The notes: a model not told the origin generated them from the sequence alone. Counted from the stretch's first letter, positions 46,458-56,210 are shown. The stretch: DNA of 64,000 bases from VAZQ01 sp963771845 (GCA_963771845.1 CAVYVC010000015.1:22534-86533); one strand, 5' to 3'. Numbers and translations: made by a program.

Positions 46458-46686
46458 ATCAGAAGCGGACTCGGTCTCTCCGAATGCACCGGCATCTATC
46501 CTCATTATTCGAGGTGGCCGCAGAAATGATGTTGGGCAACCAATTCCTGCCGCCCGATGCAGGTCCCCCTGCTCCTCGGCTTTGAGATACGAGGCGTCTG
46601 AGCTTCTGCCTAATAAGCGCTCACGGCGCCGCTTAGCGCGGTGGATCGGGGCGCTATGCGGGATACACCGGCAACAGAGCGGCGCT

Positions 46687-46930
46687 ATGGCTCGAACGTA
46701 TCTTGTATTTGGCGACATTGAGGGCAAGCTCGGCGTGTTGCGCGTCGAGTGTAGCCGCTGCGCACGCAAAGGCCGCTACAATATCGGTAAGCTAATCAAA
46801 AAAATACGGACGCAACGCCAACACGATGAAATGGAAAGAGCAGCTCAACGGCGACTGTCCCAAGCGGGACGCGCCTCAAATACACGATCGGTGCGATCTG
46901 ATCTGTCCCGATCTGCCGAAGGTGCTTTAG
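46687..46930 (+). pseudogene. Small conserved Cys protein, frameshifted at an A7 run
   Basis: MARTYLVFGDIEGKLGVLRV, ECSRCARKGRYNIGKLIKK up to the run AAAAAAA at about 46799-46805. In the other frame the protein continues YGRNANTMKWKEQLNGDCPK and CDLICPDLPKVL before TAG. The complete protein (~80 residues) has C-x2-C plus two later C pairs, as for a zinc-binding fold. One A too many separates the frames, so it is a pseudogene or is rescued by slippage on the A7 run. Confidence 0.65.
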
Positions 46931-47003
46931 CCGGCAACGCGCGGGGCGCGGAACGGATGGCGTAGCGCCGAGTTCATATTACCAGCTACGCGGCAGTGCG
47001 CTT

Positions 47004-47502
47004 TCACCGTTCACGTTTCGGCTTCCATTCCCGCGCCAGTTGCTCAGCTTCCAGGATCTGCTCAGGGGTCATTTTCTGCGCGACATCGTCTCGCAGTTCT
47101 TGAGCCTCGCGTGCCAGCTTCCGCGCTCCCGTGATCTGAACGGCATGAGCCGCTGATAGGCTAAGCCACGCGTGCGCCCGGACTACATCCTCCGGCACAC
47201 CCTCGCCCCGGGCATACATTGCACCGAGAGCGAACTGCGCGACCGCAAGTCCTTGGTCAGCCGCGCGTCCATACCAAGTTCGCAGCCTCCGCATAGTCCT
47301 GCGGGATCGCCTCCCCGAGTTTGTAGAAGGCGCCGAGCAGATACTGTGCTAATGGGCTGCCTTGCTCAGCGTCTTGGTGAAGCCGTGCCAAATGGCTGCC
47401 AGCCGCTTTGCCCGCGGTCTCACTGTTCTCCATTGGCGCGGCGCTGGAAGCTCCCATGAGTGTTGCCAGCACGAGCCACGCTGCCAGGAGTGAGCGACCC
47501 AC
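47004..47502 (-). pseudogene. Sel1-repeat secreted protein, frameshifted
   Basis: MGRSLLAAWLVLATLMGASS is a signal peptide; Sel1/TPR-like repeats follow: DAEQGSPLAQYLLGAFYKLG and IPQDYAEAANLV. An extra T near 47275 ends the first frame; the second gives WYGRAADQGLAVAQFALGAM, YARGEGVPEDVVRAHAWLSL and a charged end KPKRER. Sel1 proteins are protein-interaction scaffolds in the envelope. One-base damage only, so check for a sequencing error. Confidence 0.75.
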
Positions 47503-47736
47503 TGCAAAAAGGAAGGTTTGATCTCGGCAGAACGGCTATGTGCACGAGCGCTGGACCTCCCACTGAACGACCCCGCCTTACCCGGGGAATGAACCCGCCC
47601 TGCTCTCCTGGGCCCATAGGGCCACCTTTAGCACGCCTCCGCTCCACACAACAGTTTTAACAGAAAATTAGCCATCACCGCGCAGCGTGTGCGTGATCAA
47701 TGCGTACACCGTACGGCCGCATCCATATCACTTGAA

Positions 47737-48204
47737 ATGCTCAGCTACAGCCAACCTGATGAACCCCTGAGCTGCTCACCCCAGGAAACTCGGATTTTTC
47801 CGTCCCCGTGGCGCGTTGAAGAGTTCCCCGAGGGCTATCGCATTCTGGATAGGAACGATTGTGTCCTGGCATATGTGATTGACAGCGAGCAAATCCCAGG
47901 TGCTGAGTCAAAGGGACTGACGCAGCAGGAAGCTTGCCGGATTGCGCGTGTGATTGCGAGCCTTCCTGAAATCATCAAAGAAACACCACCTGGGCACATG
48001 CAGTGGTACTGGTGGAAATGGGTTCAAGCCGTGCTCCGCAAACTCATCAGCGGACTCCCCAGAGGGGGGGCCAAGAGGTCGACGTCGGCCAGTTCAGCTT
48101 CCGACGTGACGCCGCTGACTCCTCCGCGGCGCATCACTGATTCTGGCGAGCCCACAAATCGAGCTACAAGGCCGGCGGTGTCCGGCATTAACGTTCCGAC
48201 ATAA
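47737..48204 (+). CDS. Small conserved hypothetical protein with extended C-terminus
   Basis: The core RIFPSPWRVEEFPEGYRILD, AYVIDSEQIPGAESKGLTQQ and EACRIARVIASLPEII is a short rhizobial family (R-x-F-P-P-P-W-x-V-E-E…A..Y.Y…L..DEARRIA…LP.L). Native members stop soon after LPELL. Here the frame runs on ~70 residues, first WYWWKWVQAVLRKLI and then Ser/Thr/Pro-rich, probably not native. I start at MLSYSQPDEPLS; an upstream ATG adds 16 residues. Confidence 0.5.
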   Translation: MLSYSQPDEPLSCSPQETRIFPSPWRVEEFPEGYRILDRNDCVLAYVIDSEQIPGAESKGLTQQEACRIARVIASLPEIIKETPPGHMQWYWWKWVQAVLRKLISGLPRGGAKRSTSASSASDVTPLTPPRRITDSGEPTNRATRPAVSGINVPT

Positions 48205-48623
48205 GATCGAGACGCGAGCCCGCCCGCGCCGGGCCCGCAGAGGCAGATTTTCAAATTCGGGGCGTTTTCGGGGTGCGATCCTCGATTTTGTCGGCCCCGT
48301 CGGTCCACCCCGATTTTCCCCGAGTTCGAGACTCAGACTGCCGCAGGCGGAGTAATGTTCCGCAATATGCTATTGAAACGTAAAGAGAAATTGCCGTCTA
48401 TCGATTTCTATCCATCCCACTTCCCAACCGGTCATTGGTTGCCAATACGGCACAGCACCGGAAATGCTGTGAACCGGCCTATTGCCATTCGGATTCTGCG
48501 CGCAGCTGGCGAAAGCCGACATAGGGCGGTCAGAGGCTATTCGGGTTTTGACCCACAGCGGCCAAACAGCGGCCTATTTTGCTGTGATGCACAACAGTGC
48601 TCTCGCCCGACGATATGCCAGGG
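48205..48623. other. No recognisable gene
   Basis: Intergenic DNA with GC-rich short repeats (GGGCCC, CGGGGC). Nothing with family resemblance. Confidence 0.35.
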
Positions 48624-48854
48624 TAGTTCGATATAGTCACCCTTGCCGACCTCGAACCCCTTGATGATGTCCGCGGAATCAACCTCGTCGCCGCTTTCCG
48701 CATCTACCTTGCGGTATTTGATTCGGTGGCCGGTCTTTTTATTGAGCTGATGGAAGCCGATCTTTTCGCGTTCCGATGTAGCCGGAAACAGGGCTATGGG
48801 GCAGGAAACAAGCGACAGCTTCAGGTATCCCTTCCAATAAGCACGCGGTGCCAT
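48624..48854 (-). pseudogene. Ku protein N-terminal fragment (NHEJ)
   Basis: MAPRAYWKGYLKLSLVSCPI, ALFPATSEREKIGFHQLNKK, IKYRKVDAESGDEVDSADII and KGFEVGKGDYIEL match the start of bacterial Ku, the end-binding partner of LigD in non-homologous end joining. Only ~77 of about 270-300 residues remain; after YIEL the sequence is unrelated. No ligD is near. Confidence 0.85.
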
Positions 48855-49174
48855 GACGAACTCCGATACTCCGAAAACAGCACTTTACTGCGAATCTGGG
48901 CGAGTACGTGCGTTCAGCAAGCTGCCGTTTTCGTTCCGTTCGCGAGAAATTTATGAAAGACGGGAAACGGCAAATTAACCAGCGAGGGCACCTATAGGCT
49001 GGTAATGAGCGTTTTTTGGCCGAATGGGGCCTAATAACGCTTGCGGTGACGTTTGGGGGAGCGCGCCCGCTGAATTGCTCGCATTAATCATTTGGTGACG
49101 AATCACCTGGACTTAATGCGCTCGAGATTTCGCCTCCGGGCTCTAAGAGCTTCGTACTTGGAAAAGAGGCAAGG

Positions 49175-50266
49175 ATGAGCGAGCAGTCCGTCGCTTTGGG
49201 ACAGGAGCTTGGGAGCCGGGTTCCCGATCCGGCTGATCCTGCGTCCGTTGCGAATTTACAGGACTCGGCGGACCTGGCGAATGAGAATTGCGACCGAGCG
49301 GTGGCACTGGCTCACAAATTGTCGGCTCAGTTGCGGGAGGCCCAGGATCGGATCAATCAGCTCGAACGTGAGGCCGACGGGCTTTGCGACCAGTTCCTGG
49401 CGGAAGCTAAAGCCGTTATCCAAGAGGTACAGTCCAATGCCGACGCTCGCGTCAACCGGACTACTAGGGAGGCCGACGGACGCATCGCCCGGCTGAAAGC
49501 TGAGGCACAGAATGAGATTGGTCGCTTACAGGACGAGGTAGTTCAGGCGACACGCGGAATCGAGCAGGTAAAAGCTGAAGCCGATAAGTACATCGAACGC
49601 ATCAAAAAAGAGGTTGACGCTCGCGTTGCCGGTGTGGAGGCAGAGGCAAAAAAGCGTATCGATCTCATGCAACGCGAAAACGAGCATAAAGTCATCCGTC
49701 TCGAGGCGGACCTCGGGGAGGCCAAGAATCGCGCGGACCGTGCCGAGCAGTGGCTGGTGCTCATTCGTCGTGAGATCGAGGACCATTTAATGCCCTCAGT
49801 CACAGCCATGCGCGATGGGCCAAAGCCAACCAATCCAGCGTCACGCTTACGGTCATTGACAGTACCCACGCCATCGCCGTTTTCGGCTATTACATGGTTT
49901 CGACATTTGTGGCTTCGAGTCACTGCGACAGCGGTACTCGGTTGTCGGGTCGGCACTGACATGGAATTTGACCGAGCCCCCCAGCACGAACCGGGACTTT
50001 CCAACGGGAAAAAGGGGAATACCGCCAGGGCGAGCGACCCGAGCGCGCCATTGCTGAGCGGCGGTAATTCGGCCGCCCCGGACTGGGTGAGTGACGCCTG
50101 TAACGAGAGCGATCGTGTCAAGCTTGGCGTGGCCGAGCAGGACCTCAATCGGCAACCAGCATGCAACACTATGGCGCCGCCAACCGACGCCACCACGGCC
50201 CGGAACGCAACACCACCAATTCAAACTTCAGGGGGGCCGCCGGAGCTACAGCAGAGGGACGCGTAA
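49175..50266 (+). CDS. Long coiled-coil protein
   Basis: A 363-residue protein. Residues about 30-205 form an almost continuous coiled coil: QLREAQDRINQLEREADGLC, AVIQEVQSNADARVNRTTRE, RIARLKAEAQNEIGRLQDEV, QVKAEADKYIERIKKEVDAR and ENEHKVIRLEADLGEAKNRA, ending RAEQWLVLIRREIEDHLMPS. The repeats of ~20 residues suggest internal duplication. The C-terminal third is Pro/Ser/Thr-rich and disordered. No signal peptide. I recall similar proteins as frequent in Bradyrhizobium; role unknown. Starts at an ATG with AGGCAAGG upstream; intact. Confidence 0.65.
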   Translation: MSEQSVALGQELGSRVPDPADPASVANLQDSADLANENCDRAVALAHKLSAQLREAQDRINQLEREADGLCDQFLAEAKAVIQEVQSNADARVNRTTREADGRIARLKAEAQNEIGRLQDEVVQATRGIEQVKAEADKYIERIKKEVDARVAGVEAEAKKRIDLMQRENEHKVIRLEADLGEAKNRADRAEQWLVLIRREIEDHLMPSVTAMRDGPKPTNPASRLRSLTVPTPSPFSAITWFRHLWLRVTATAVLGCRVGTDMEFDRAPQHEPGLSNGKKGNTARASDPSAPLLSGGNSAAPDWVSDACNESDRVKLGVAEQDLNRQPACNTMAPPTDATTARNATPPIQTSGGPPELQQRDA

Positions 50267-50342
50267 GTTCGGCTAGACTGCTCCTGCTTCTGCTGCGCCG
50301 TCGAGAGAGCGCCCTGACCGGAAGGACAAATGCACAACCCGC

Positions 50343-50381
50343 TGCGACCTGATCTGTCCCGATCTGCCGAAGGTCAGCTAG
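50343..50381 (+). pseudogene. 3' tail of the small Cys protein family
   Basis: Codons CDLICPDLPKVS-stop repeat the end of the gene at 46687 almost exactly, without the rest. A third trace of that family in the window. Confidence 0.6.
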
Positions 50382-50419
50382 ATTCTTTCCTGCCACTTCA
50401 CTCCGGCGTCCGGTTTTCG

Positions 50420-50587
50420 AGGGCTGCGGACGCGGGCCGATGGCCGTTCATTACGCTCCTCGGCGCCGCGGCGTTGGCGTGGCCACTCGCGGCGCGGGCA
50501 CAACAACCGGGAAAATTGCCGCGTATCGGCGTGCTGGTGTCCGGTTCGCCTCCGCATCCGTTCGCCGACGCGTTCTTCGGCGTGCTC
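50420..50587 (+). pseudogene. PF04392-type binding protein, N-terminal fragment
   Basis: RWPFITLLGAAALAWPLAAR, AQQPGKLPRIGVLVSGSPPH and PFADAFF are the signal peptide (RR-x-F-I-T-L-L-G…WPLAARAQQ) and first strand of an ABC substrate-binding protein of the type abundant at 55.5-64 kb. It is joined in frame to the glgX remnant. Confidence 0.75.
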
Positions 50588-50878
50588 TGGCTCACGCCCC
50601 ACGCGACCGAAATGACCGAAGCGGATTGGAATTTTCCCGAAGGCCGCTTTCTCTCTTACGTCCTCGCCCCCGTCGCGCAGGGGCAGTCGTCCCTCTATAT
50701 CGTTCTGAATGCGGCCGTAGAAACAATCTCGTTCACGTTGCCTCAATCGGACGCGTACCGTCGTTGGATGGCGCTACTGGACACGGCAGCCCATGTCCCC
50801 GCCGGCGAGGAATTCGCGTCCGGGTCACAACTCAAGGCCATGCCCCGATCGGTCCTCGCCTTCTCGGGGTCGGCATGA
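50588..50878 (+). pseudogene. Glycogen debranching enzyme GlgX, C-terminal remnant
   Basis: WLTPHATEMTEADWNFPEGR, SSLYIVLNAAVETISFTLPQ and WMALLDTAAHVPAGEEF followed by AMPRSVLAF correspond to the end of the GlgX (isoamylase-type) catalytic and C-terminal beta domains. The enzyme removes maltodextrin branches and usually heads the glgX-treZ-treY operon. More than 80% of the gene is missing. Its stop overlaps the treZ start (ATGA), preserving the original coupling. Confidence 0.85.
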
Positions 50879-52641
50879 CGCAAGGCGCGCGCTTCGGCCC
50901 GCAGCTCAGCAGCAACGGTGTCACCTTTCGGTTATGGGCCCCCACGGCGAAGCGGGTCGAGGTAATGCTTGATCGCGCCTGTCCCATGACTGCGCTTCCG
51001 GGCGGATGGTTTGCAGTCAATGTTCCGGATGCGGTTGCGGGGACGCGGTACAAATATTTGATCAACGGCGAGATTGCGGTACCGGACCCTGCCTCTCACT
51101 TTCAGCCGGAAGATGTCGCAGGGCCAAGCGAAGTCGTCGACCATCAACAATTCGAATGGAAAAATGTGCGCTGGCACGGGCGGCCATGGCACGAGGCTGT
51201 AATCCTCGAACTGCATGTCGGAACCTTCACCCCGGCAGGAACCTTTCGCTCGGCCATCGACAAACTCGATCATGTCGCCCAAACCGGCTTTACCGCGATC
51301 GAGTTGATGCCGATTGCGGACTTCGCGGGCCGGCGAAACTGGGGCTATGACGGCGTATTCCTCTACGCACCGGACAGCAGCTACGGCCGGCCCGACGATC
51401 TAAAATCTCTGATCGATGCAGCACACGCGCGCGGGCTGATGGTCTTTCTTGACGTCGTCTACAATCACTTTGGCCCGGAAGGAAATTATCTCGGCGTTTA
51501 CGCGCCGGCCTTCTTCACGGCTGCTCACACCCCCTGGGGCAGCGCGATTGATTATCGGATCGAGCAGGTCCGCGCCTTTGCGATCCAGAATGCGCTGCAT
51601 TGGGTCGAGCATTATCGCTTCGACGGTCTGCGGCTCGACGCAGTCCATGCGATCGTCGAGCCTGGAGAGCCTTCGATCCTGCATGAGCTCAGCGCGGCGG
51701 TCGGCCGCTTTGCCTCCGAGACCGGCCGCATGATTCATCTCGTGCTGGAGAACGATGATAATCGTGCAAGCTTGCTCAACCCGGGAACGGATCGCGCGCG
51801 GGGAAAATACCGGGCACAATGGAATGATGACTATCACCACGCCTGGCATGCTCTGCTGACCCGCGAACACCACGGCTACTACCAAGACTACAATCCCGAT
51901 CCGTCGGCTCATCTTGCTCGCATCCTGAGCTCGGGTTTTGCCTATCAGGGTGACCCATCCGTGTATCGGGGAGGCCGCGCTCGCGGTGAAATTTCAGTAC
52001 GCAATTCACCATTGGCGTTTGTGGACTTCCTGCAGAACCATGATCAGATCGGGAACCGGCCGCTGGGCGATCGCATCACCACGCTCGCAGACAAAGCGGC
52101 GCTCACCGCCGCGCTCGCGGTGACGCTGCTTGCTCCGATGCCTGCGCTCATGTTCATGGGCGAGGAGTGGGGCTCGACCCGTCCCTTCCCCTTCTTCTGC
52201 GATTTTCATGGCCCGCTTGCCGAAGCGGTTCGCAATGGACGGCGCTCGGAGTTTAAAGCGGCCTATGCTCAATTCGGAGAACGGATTCCTGATCCTCTGT
52301 CCGAGCAGACTTTTCGTTCCGCCGCTCTCGATTGGGATACTCGCTCCACGCCAAACGGTGCCAAGCGCCTTGCGCTCGTACGAGAACTCCTGGGCATTCG
52401 CCGCCGCGATCTCGCCCCGGAATTCGCGCAAGTGAACTTTGGATCAGCGCGCCGCCACGGATCAGTTCTGCATGTGAGCTGGCCGCTTGCAGGAAATAGG
52501 GATCTTGTTCTGCTGGTCAATCTTTCAGGTGAGGTTGCCCAGTGTCCTGCTCCGTTGCAATGGGGACGACCGCTGTGGGGCAGCACCCCCGGGAAACGGC
52601 TCTCCCCCTGGGCCGTGTTCTGGAGCATCGGAGAGAGCTGA
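50875..52641 (+). CDS. treZ: Malto-oligosyltrehalose trehalohydrolase TreZ
   Basis: A 588-residue family 13 glycosidase. It cleaves the alpha-1,4 bond next to the terminal trehalosyl unit made by TreY, releasing trehalose. The N-terminal CBM48-like domain reads GARFGPQLSSNGVTFRLWAP; then LELHVGTFTPAGTFRSAIDK, the trehalohydrolase hallmark VFLDVVYNHFGPEGNYLG, nucleophile Asp in FDGLRLDAVHAI, acid/base Glu in HLVLENDDN and transition-state Asp in FLQNHDQIGNR, then MFMGEEWGSTRPFPFFCDFH. Full family length and no interruption. The start ATG overlaps the glgX remnant stop; the stop overlaps the treY start (TGATG). Cytoplasmic. Confidence 0.95.
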   Translation: MTQGARFGPQLSSNGVTFRLWAPTAKRVEVMLDRACPMTALPGGWFAVNVPDAVAGTRYKYLINGEIAVPDPASHFQPEDVAGPSEVVDHQQFEWKNVRWHGRPWHEAVILELHVGTFTPAGTFRSAIDKLDHVAQTGFTAIELMPIADFAGRRNWGYDGVFLYAPDSSYGRPDDLKSLIDAAHARGLMVFLDVVYNHFGPEGNYLGVYAPAFFTAAHTPWGSAIDYRIEQVRAFAIQNALHWVEHYRFDGLRLDAVHAIVEPGEPSILHELSAAVGRFASETGRMIHLVLENDDNRASLLNPGTDRARGKYRAQWNDDYHHAWHALLTREHHGYYQDYNPDPSAHLARILSSGFAYQGDPSVYRGGRARGEISVRNSPLAFVDFLQNHDQIGNRPLGDRITTLADKAALTAALAVTLLAPMPALMFMGEEWGSTRPFPFFCDFHGPLAEAVRNGRRSEFKAAYAQFGERIPDPLSEQTFRSAALDWDTRSTPNGAKRLALVRELLGIRRRDLAPEFAQVNFGSARRHGSVLHVSWPLAGNRDLVLLVNLSGEVAQCPAPLQWGRPLWGSTPGKRLSPWAVFWSIGES

Positions 52642-55469
52642 TGCCACGCGCGATTCCGATCGCAACCTATCGGCTGCAATTGACGGCAAGCTTCGGGTTT
52701 GCGCAAGCAGCCGAGCTTGTGCCCTATCTAAGCTCCCTCGGTATCAGTCACCTCTATGCCTCGCCTTTTCTCAAGTCACGGGCGGGAAGCACGCATGGCT
52801 ATGATGTGGTCGATCACAATGCCGTAGACCTGGAACTCGGTGGCGAGGCCGGTCTCGATCAATTGCACCGCGCACTGGTCGAATTCGACATGGGCCTCAT
52901 TCTCGATTTCGTGCCCAATCACATGGGAGTTAACTACGCGGACAATCCGTGGTGGCTCGATGTGCTGGAATTCGGGCCAAAGTCTCCATTTGCAGCCTCG
53001 TTCGATATCGATTGGAAAGGTCTGCAAGGGCATCCCCGCGGTGGCGTTCTCGTTCCCATTCTTGGCCGGCCATACGGAGAGGTCTTACAAAGCGGCGAGA
53101 TCGTGCTGCGCTACGACGCGCGTGAAGGCAGTTTCGCGGCCTGGTATTACGAGCACAAGCTGCCGATCGGACCTGCCCGCTACAGCGAAATCTTGCAGAA
53201 AGTTGTAGCGCAGGCGGGCGCAAGCACAGAGCCGCCGGGCCGCCAGCTGCTGGAGTTTGCGGCTCAGTACCGTGGCCCGCACAATCCGCCGCGGCAGCAG
53301 TCCGCCGCTTTCAAGGCCGAGCTCGCCGGCATTCCCGGCGCCCAAGAGATTATTCAGCGCGGGTTGTGTGCCTACGATCCATCGCGAGAATCCGCGGCTC
53401 TGCTTGCGCTCCACTATTTGCTCGAGCGCCAGCATTATCGGGTCGCGTATTGGTGGCTGGCGTTGAGCGAAATCAATTACCGCCGCTTCTTTGATATCAA
53501 CGATCTTGCCGGCTTGCGGATGGAAGACGCAAGCACGTTCGAAGCCGTTCATCGTCTCGTTCGAAGATTGATTGCCAATGGCTGGCTGCAGGGGCTGCGA
53601 ATAGATCATATGGACGGGTTGCGCGATCCGCATCAATATTTCCGGCGCTTGCACCATCTCATTGAGGTCGAGAAGCCTGCCGGAAGCGAGCCGTTTTACG
53701 TCGTGGTTGAGAAGATCCTCGGGGAGAGAGAGCGCCTGCCCCGCTTTACCGGCGTCTGCGGCACCACCGGCTATGAGTGGCTCAACGCCATTTCGCGTCT
53801 GCTGATTGACGAAGGCGGTCTTACGACGCTGGATCAAGCCTGGCGCGAGTTTACGGGAGAGCATCGCAGCTTTCATGAGATACTGATCGAAGCCAAGCGC
53901 CGCGTGATTGCCAATATCCTGGCAAGCGAATTCACAGTATTATCGCGTCTTCTGGCGCGAATCGCGGCCGGGCACTACAGCACCCGTGATTATGGCGCGG
54001 ATCGGTTGCGGGCAGCGCTTGAACTGTTCGTGCTGCATTTCCCGATCTACCGGACGTACATCACTCCATCAGGCCCCTCGCGCGGCGATCGCGCGATCAT
54101 CAACCGGGCCATCACGCAGGCGCGTGCAGACTGGTTTGGTCCGGACGCAGGCATTTTTGATTTTCTGCGCGACGCCCTCACTTTGGATCTGATCTCTGCC
54201 GGGCGTACGGGATACAGCATTGCCCGCGACCGGCAATTTGCATTCAAGGTACAGCAATTCACCGGTCCGATGATGGCCAAGTCGCTCGAGGACACCGCAT
54301 TTTATCGCTATCATCGCCTGCTGGCTCTGAACGAAGTAGGAGGAAATCCTGCCGCAGCAGGGCTGTCAGTCGCCGGATTCCACGGATGCATGGAGGAGCG
54401 AGCGGGCAAGTCACCGGAGGGGCTTACCGCGACCGCGACACACGACACCAAGCGGGGCGAAGATGCCCGTGCCCGTCTGCTGGCGCTCACGCAGCTCGCG
54501 GACGAATGGAAGGCAGCCGTGCTCGATTGGCGGGCGCAGAATGCTCCGCTCGCCGATTCTTCCCGGTCGCAACGCATTCCTTCGCTCGCGCATGAATACA
54601 TGATCTATCAATCGCTGCTCGGTGCCTGGCCACTCGGCGGAATTGATGCCTCCTTCGTCGAGCGCATGCGCGCTTATGCCGTCAAGGCTGCCCGCGAAGG
54701 CAAGCAGCAAACGAGCTGGGTCGCGCCGGATGAAATATATGAGGCAGGACTCGAAGGCTTCATAGAACAGTTGCTGAATGAGTGCAGGTCGGCACGGTTC
54801 ATCGCTGCGTTTGACGCCTTTGCCCAGCGAGCGGCGCTGATAGGCGCATTGAACAGCCTCACCCAGATCACATTGAAGACAACCATGCCAGGCGTGCCGG
54901 ATTTCTATCAAGGCACGGAGCTGTGGGACCTGTCGCTGGTCGATCCCGACAACCGGCGTCCGGTTGACTTTTCTGCTCGCATCGACGGGTTGCAGTCGAT
55001 ACGCATGCAGCCGGATTGGCGAGCACTGGCAACTCACTGGGACGATGGCCGGATCAAGTTTGCGCTCATCCGCCGTCTACTCGCGCTGCGCAGCGAGTTC
55101 CCCGATGTTTTTGCGAAGGGCTCCTATCGCCCGCTCAATGTTGAGGGTCTGCATCACGAGGAGATTATTGCATTCGCGCGCATCCATGATCGTAGCGCCG
55201 TAATCGTGGTGACTGCGCGATGGTTCGATCGCGTCACGAAGAGAGGCCGCACGTGGCCATCCGGCACAGCGTGGGATGCGACGGTGTCGATCGAGGCATT
55301 TAGTGAAGCCGCCTACGCGCTCGGAGCGGCGAAGGAGGCGCGTGGCCCCGCTATCGCCATTGCGGAATTGTTCGAGCATCTGCCTGTGGCTGTGTTGCGG
55401 GCACGATATGCACCGGTGCGTCGCGATCGAGCGATATTGAAACACAAGCAGAACGTCCCGGTGGCTTGA
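52641..55469 (+). CDS. treY: Malto-oligosyltrehalose synthase TreY
   Basis: A 942-residue family 13 enzyme that converts the reducing-end alpha-1,4 bond of maltodextrins into an alpha,alpha-1,1 bond. Hallmarks: IATYRLQLTASFGFAQAAEL, ISHLYASPFLKSRAGSTHGY, LDFVPNHMGVNYADNPWWLD, catalytic Asp in LRIDHMDGLRDP, Glu in VVEKILGERERLP, GTTGYEWLNAISRLLIDEGG, TATHDTKRGEDARARL and TMPGVPDFYQGTELWDLSLV. Complete and in frame. With TreZ it makes trehalose from glycogen or maltodextrin, a desiccation and osmotic stress protectant. Because glgX is destroyed, the pair must use debranched substrate from another enzyme. Confidence 0.95.
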   Translation: MPRAIPIATYRLQLTASFGFAQAAELVPYLSSLGISHLYASPFLKSRAGSTHGYDVVDHNAVDLELGGEAGLDQLHRALVEFDMGLILDFVPNHMGVNYADNPWWLDVLEFGPKSPFAASFDIDWKGLQGHPRGGVLVPILGRPYGEVLQSGEIVLRYDAREGSFAAWYYEHKLPIGPARYSEILQKVVAQAGASTEPPGRQLLEFAAQYRGPHNPPRQQSAAFKAELAGIPGAQEIIQRGLCAYDPSRESAALLALHYLLERQHYRVAYWWLALSEINYRRFFDINDLAGLRMEDASTFEAVHRLVRRLIANGWLQGLRIDHMDGLRDPHQYFRRLHHLIEVEKPAGSEPFYVVVEKILGERERLPRFTGVCGTTGYEWLNAISRLLIDEGGLTTLDQAWREFTGEHRSFHEILIEAKRRVIANILASEFTVLSRLLARIAAGHYSTRDYGADRLRAALELFVLHFPIYRTYITPSGPSRGDRAIINRAITQARADWFGPDAGIFDFLRDALTLDLISAGRTGYSIARDRQFAFKVQQFTGPMMAKSLEDTAFYRYHRLLALNEVGGNPAAAGLSVAGFHGCMEERAGKSPEGLTATATHDTKRGEDARARLLALTQLADEWKAAVLDWRAQNAPLADSSRSQRIPSLAHEYMIYQSLLGAWPLGGIDASFVERMRAYAVKAAREGKQQTSWVAPDEIYEAGLEGFIEQLLNECRSARFIAAFDAFAQRAALIGALNSLTQITLKTTMPGVPDFYQGTELWDLSLVDPDNRRPVDFSARIDGLQSIRMQPDWRALATHWDDGRIKFALIRRLLALRSEFPDVFAKGSYRPLNVEGLHHEEIIAFARIHDRSAVIVVTARWFDRVTKRGRTWPSGTAWDATVSIEAFSEAAYALGAAKEARGPAIAIAELFEHLPVAVLRARYAPVRRDRAILKHKQNVPVA

Positions 55470-55559
55470 TGACTCAGAAACTTCGCCGAGCTCCCGCTTA
55501 AATCGGAGCAAAGGCAGCGCGCGGCGCCATAAGAAAGGCCGCCGCACGGTCGCTCGCGC

Positions 55560-55750
55560 CTGCGCTTTCAGCTCCTGCCGATACGGCCTCGTAAAACTCG
55601 CCCGGAGCACCCCTGCTCGTCGTCGCTTTTCCGGCCACGGTCGTCGATCACGGCGACGCGCCGCATCCGCGCCGGCTGCTGTGCGCGCGCCGTGAGCGGC
55701 CATGCGGCGACCGTACCGCCGATCACCTTGACAAAATCGCGTCGTCGCAT
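55560..55750 (-). pseudogene. PF04392-type binding protein, N-terminal fragment
   Basis: MRRRDFVKVIGGTVAAWPLT, then ARAQQPARMRRVAVIDD. Signal peptide and first strand only; the rest is unrelated. Confidence 0.75.
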
Positions 55751-55901
55751 TGCCTTCCCAAGGCTCAGGACCGCGCCAACGTCGGCTCGCAACCACGCTA
55801 ATTACTTAGCAGGAAATGCGGCCGGCGAAAATAGGATTTGGTGGTCTATTTTGCGCAGCAGCAATTCTGAACCACCCCTGTCTCTTGAGGGTCAATTGCA
55901 C

Positions 55902-55942
55902 GCATTACCGCGCCGCAGCATTGCTGTCTGCTTTACCTCAGT
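55902..55942. repeat. Direct repeat, copy 1
   Basis: GCATTACCGCGCCGCAGCAT followed by TGCTGTCTGCTTTACCTCAGT. The same ~41 bp with three changes occurs at 58492-58532, in each case between binding-protein pseudogenes. Confidence 0.8.
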
Positions 55943-56210
55943 CATCGGAACTTGGCGGTGGGCGTCGGCACGGCTCTTTCGTGCCACCATAAGCGGTCAT
56001 GCCCCTTCCGCACAGTCGCGTGGTTGATGTAGCCTAACCTTCGAGCCGGCCCAGCGGGGACGTGCCGAAGTCCCCCTTTTTTGGCGGCAGGCTGATGCCG
56101 TCGGCGGGCATCCCACTCAGACCATCATTTGTGCGGTCTATCCACGCTCGCATCGCGCGCCCGCGCCCATTTACGCGTGCGAATAGAGACGATCAGGGAG
56201 GAGGACGCCA

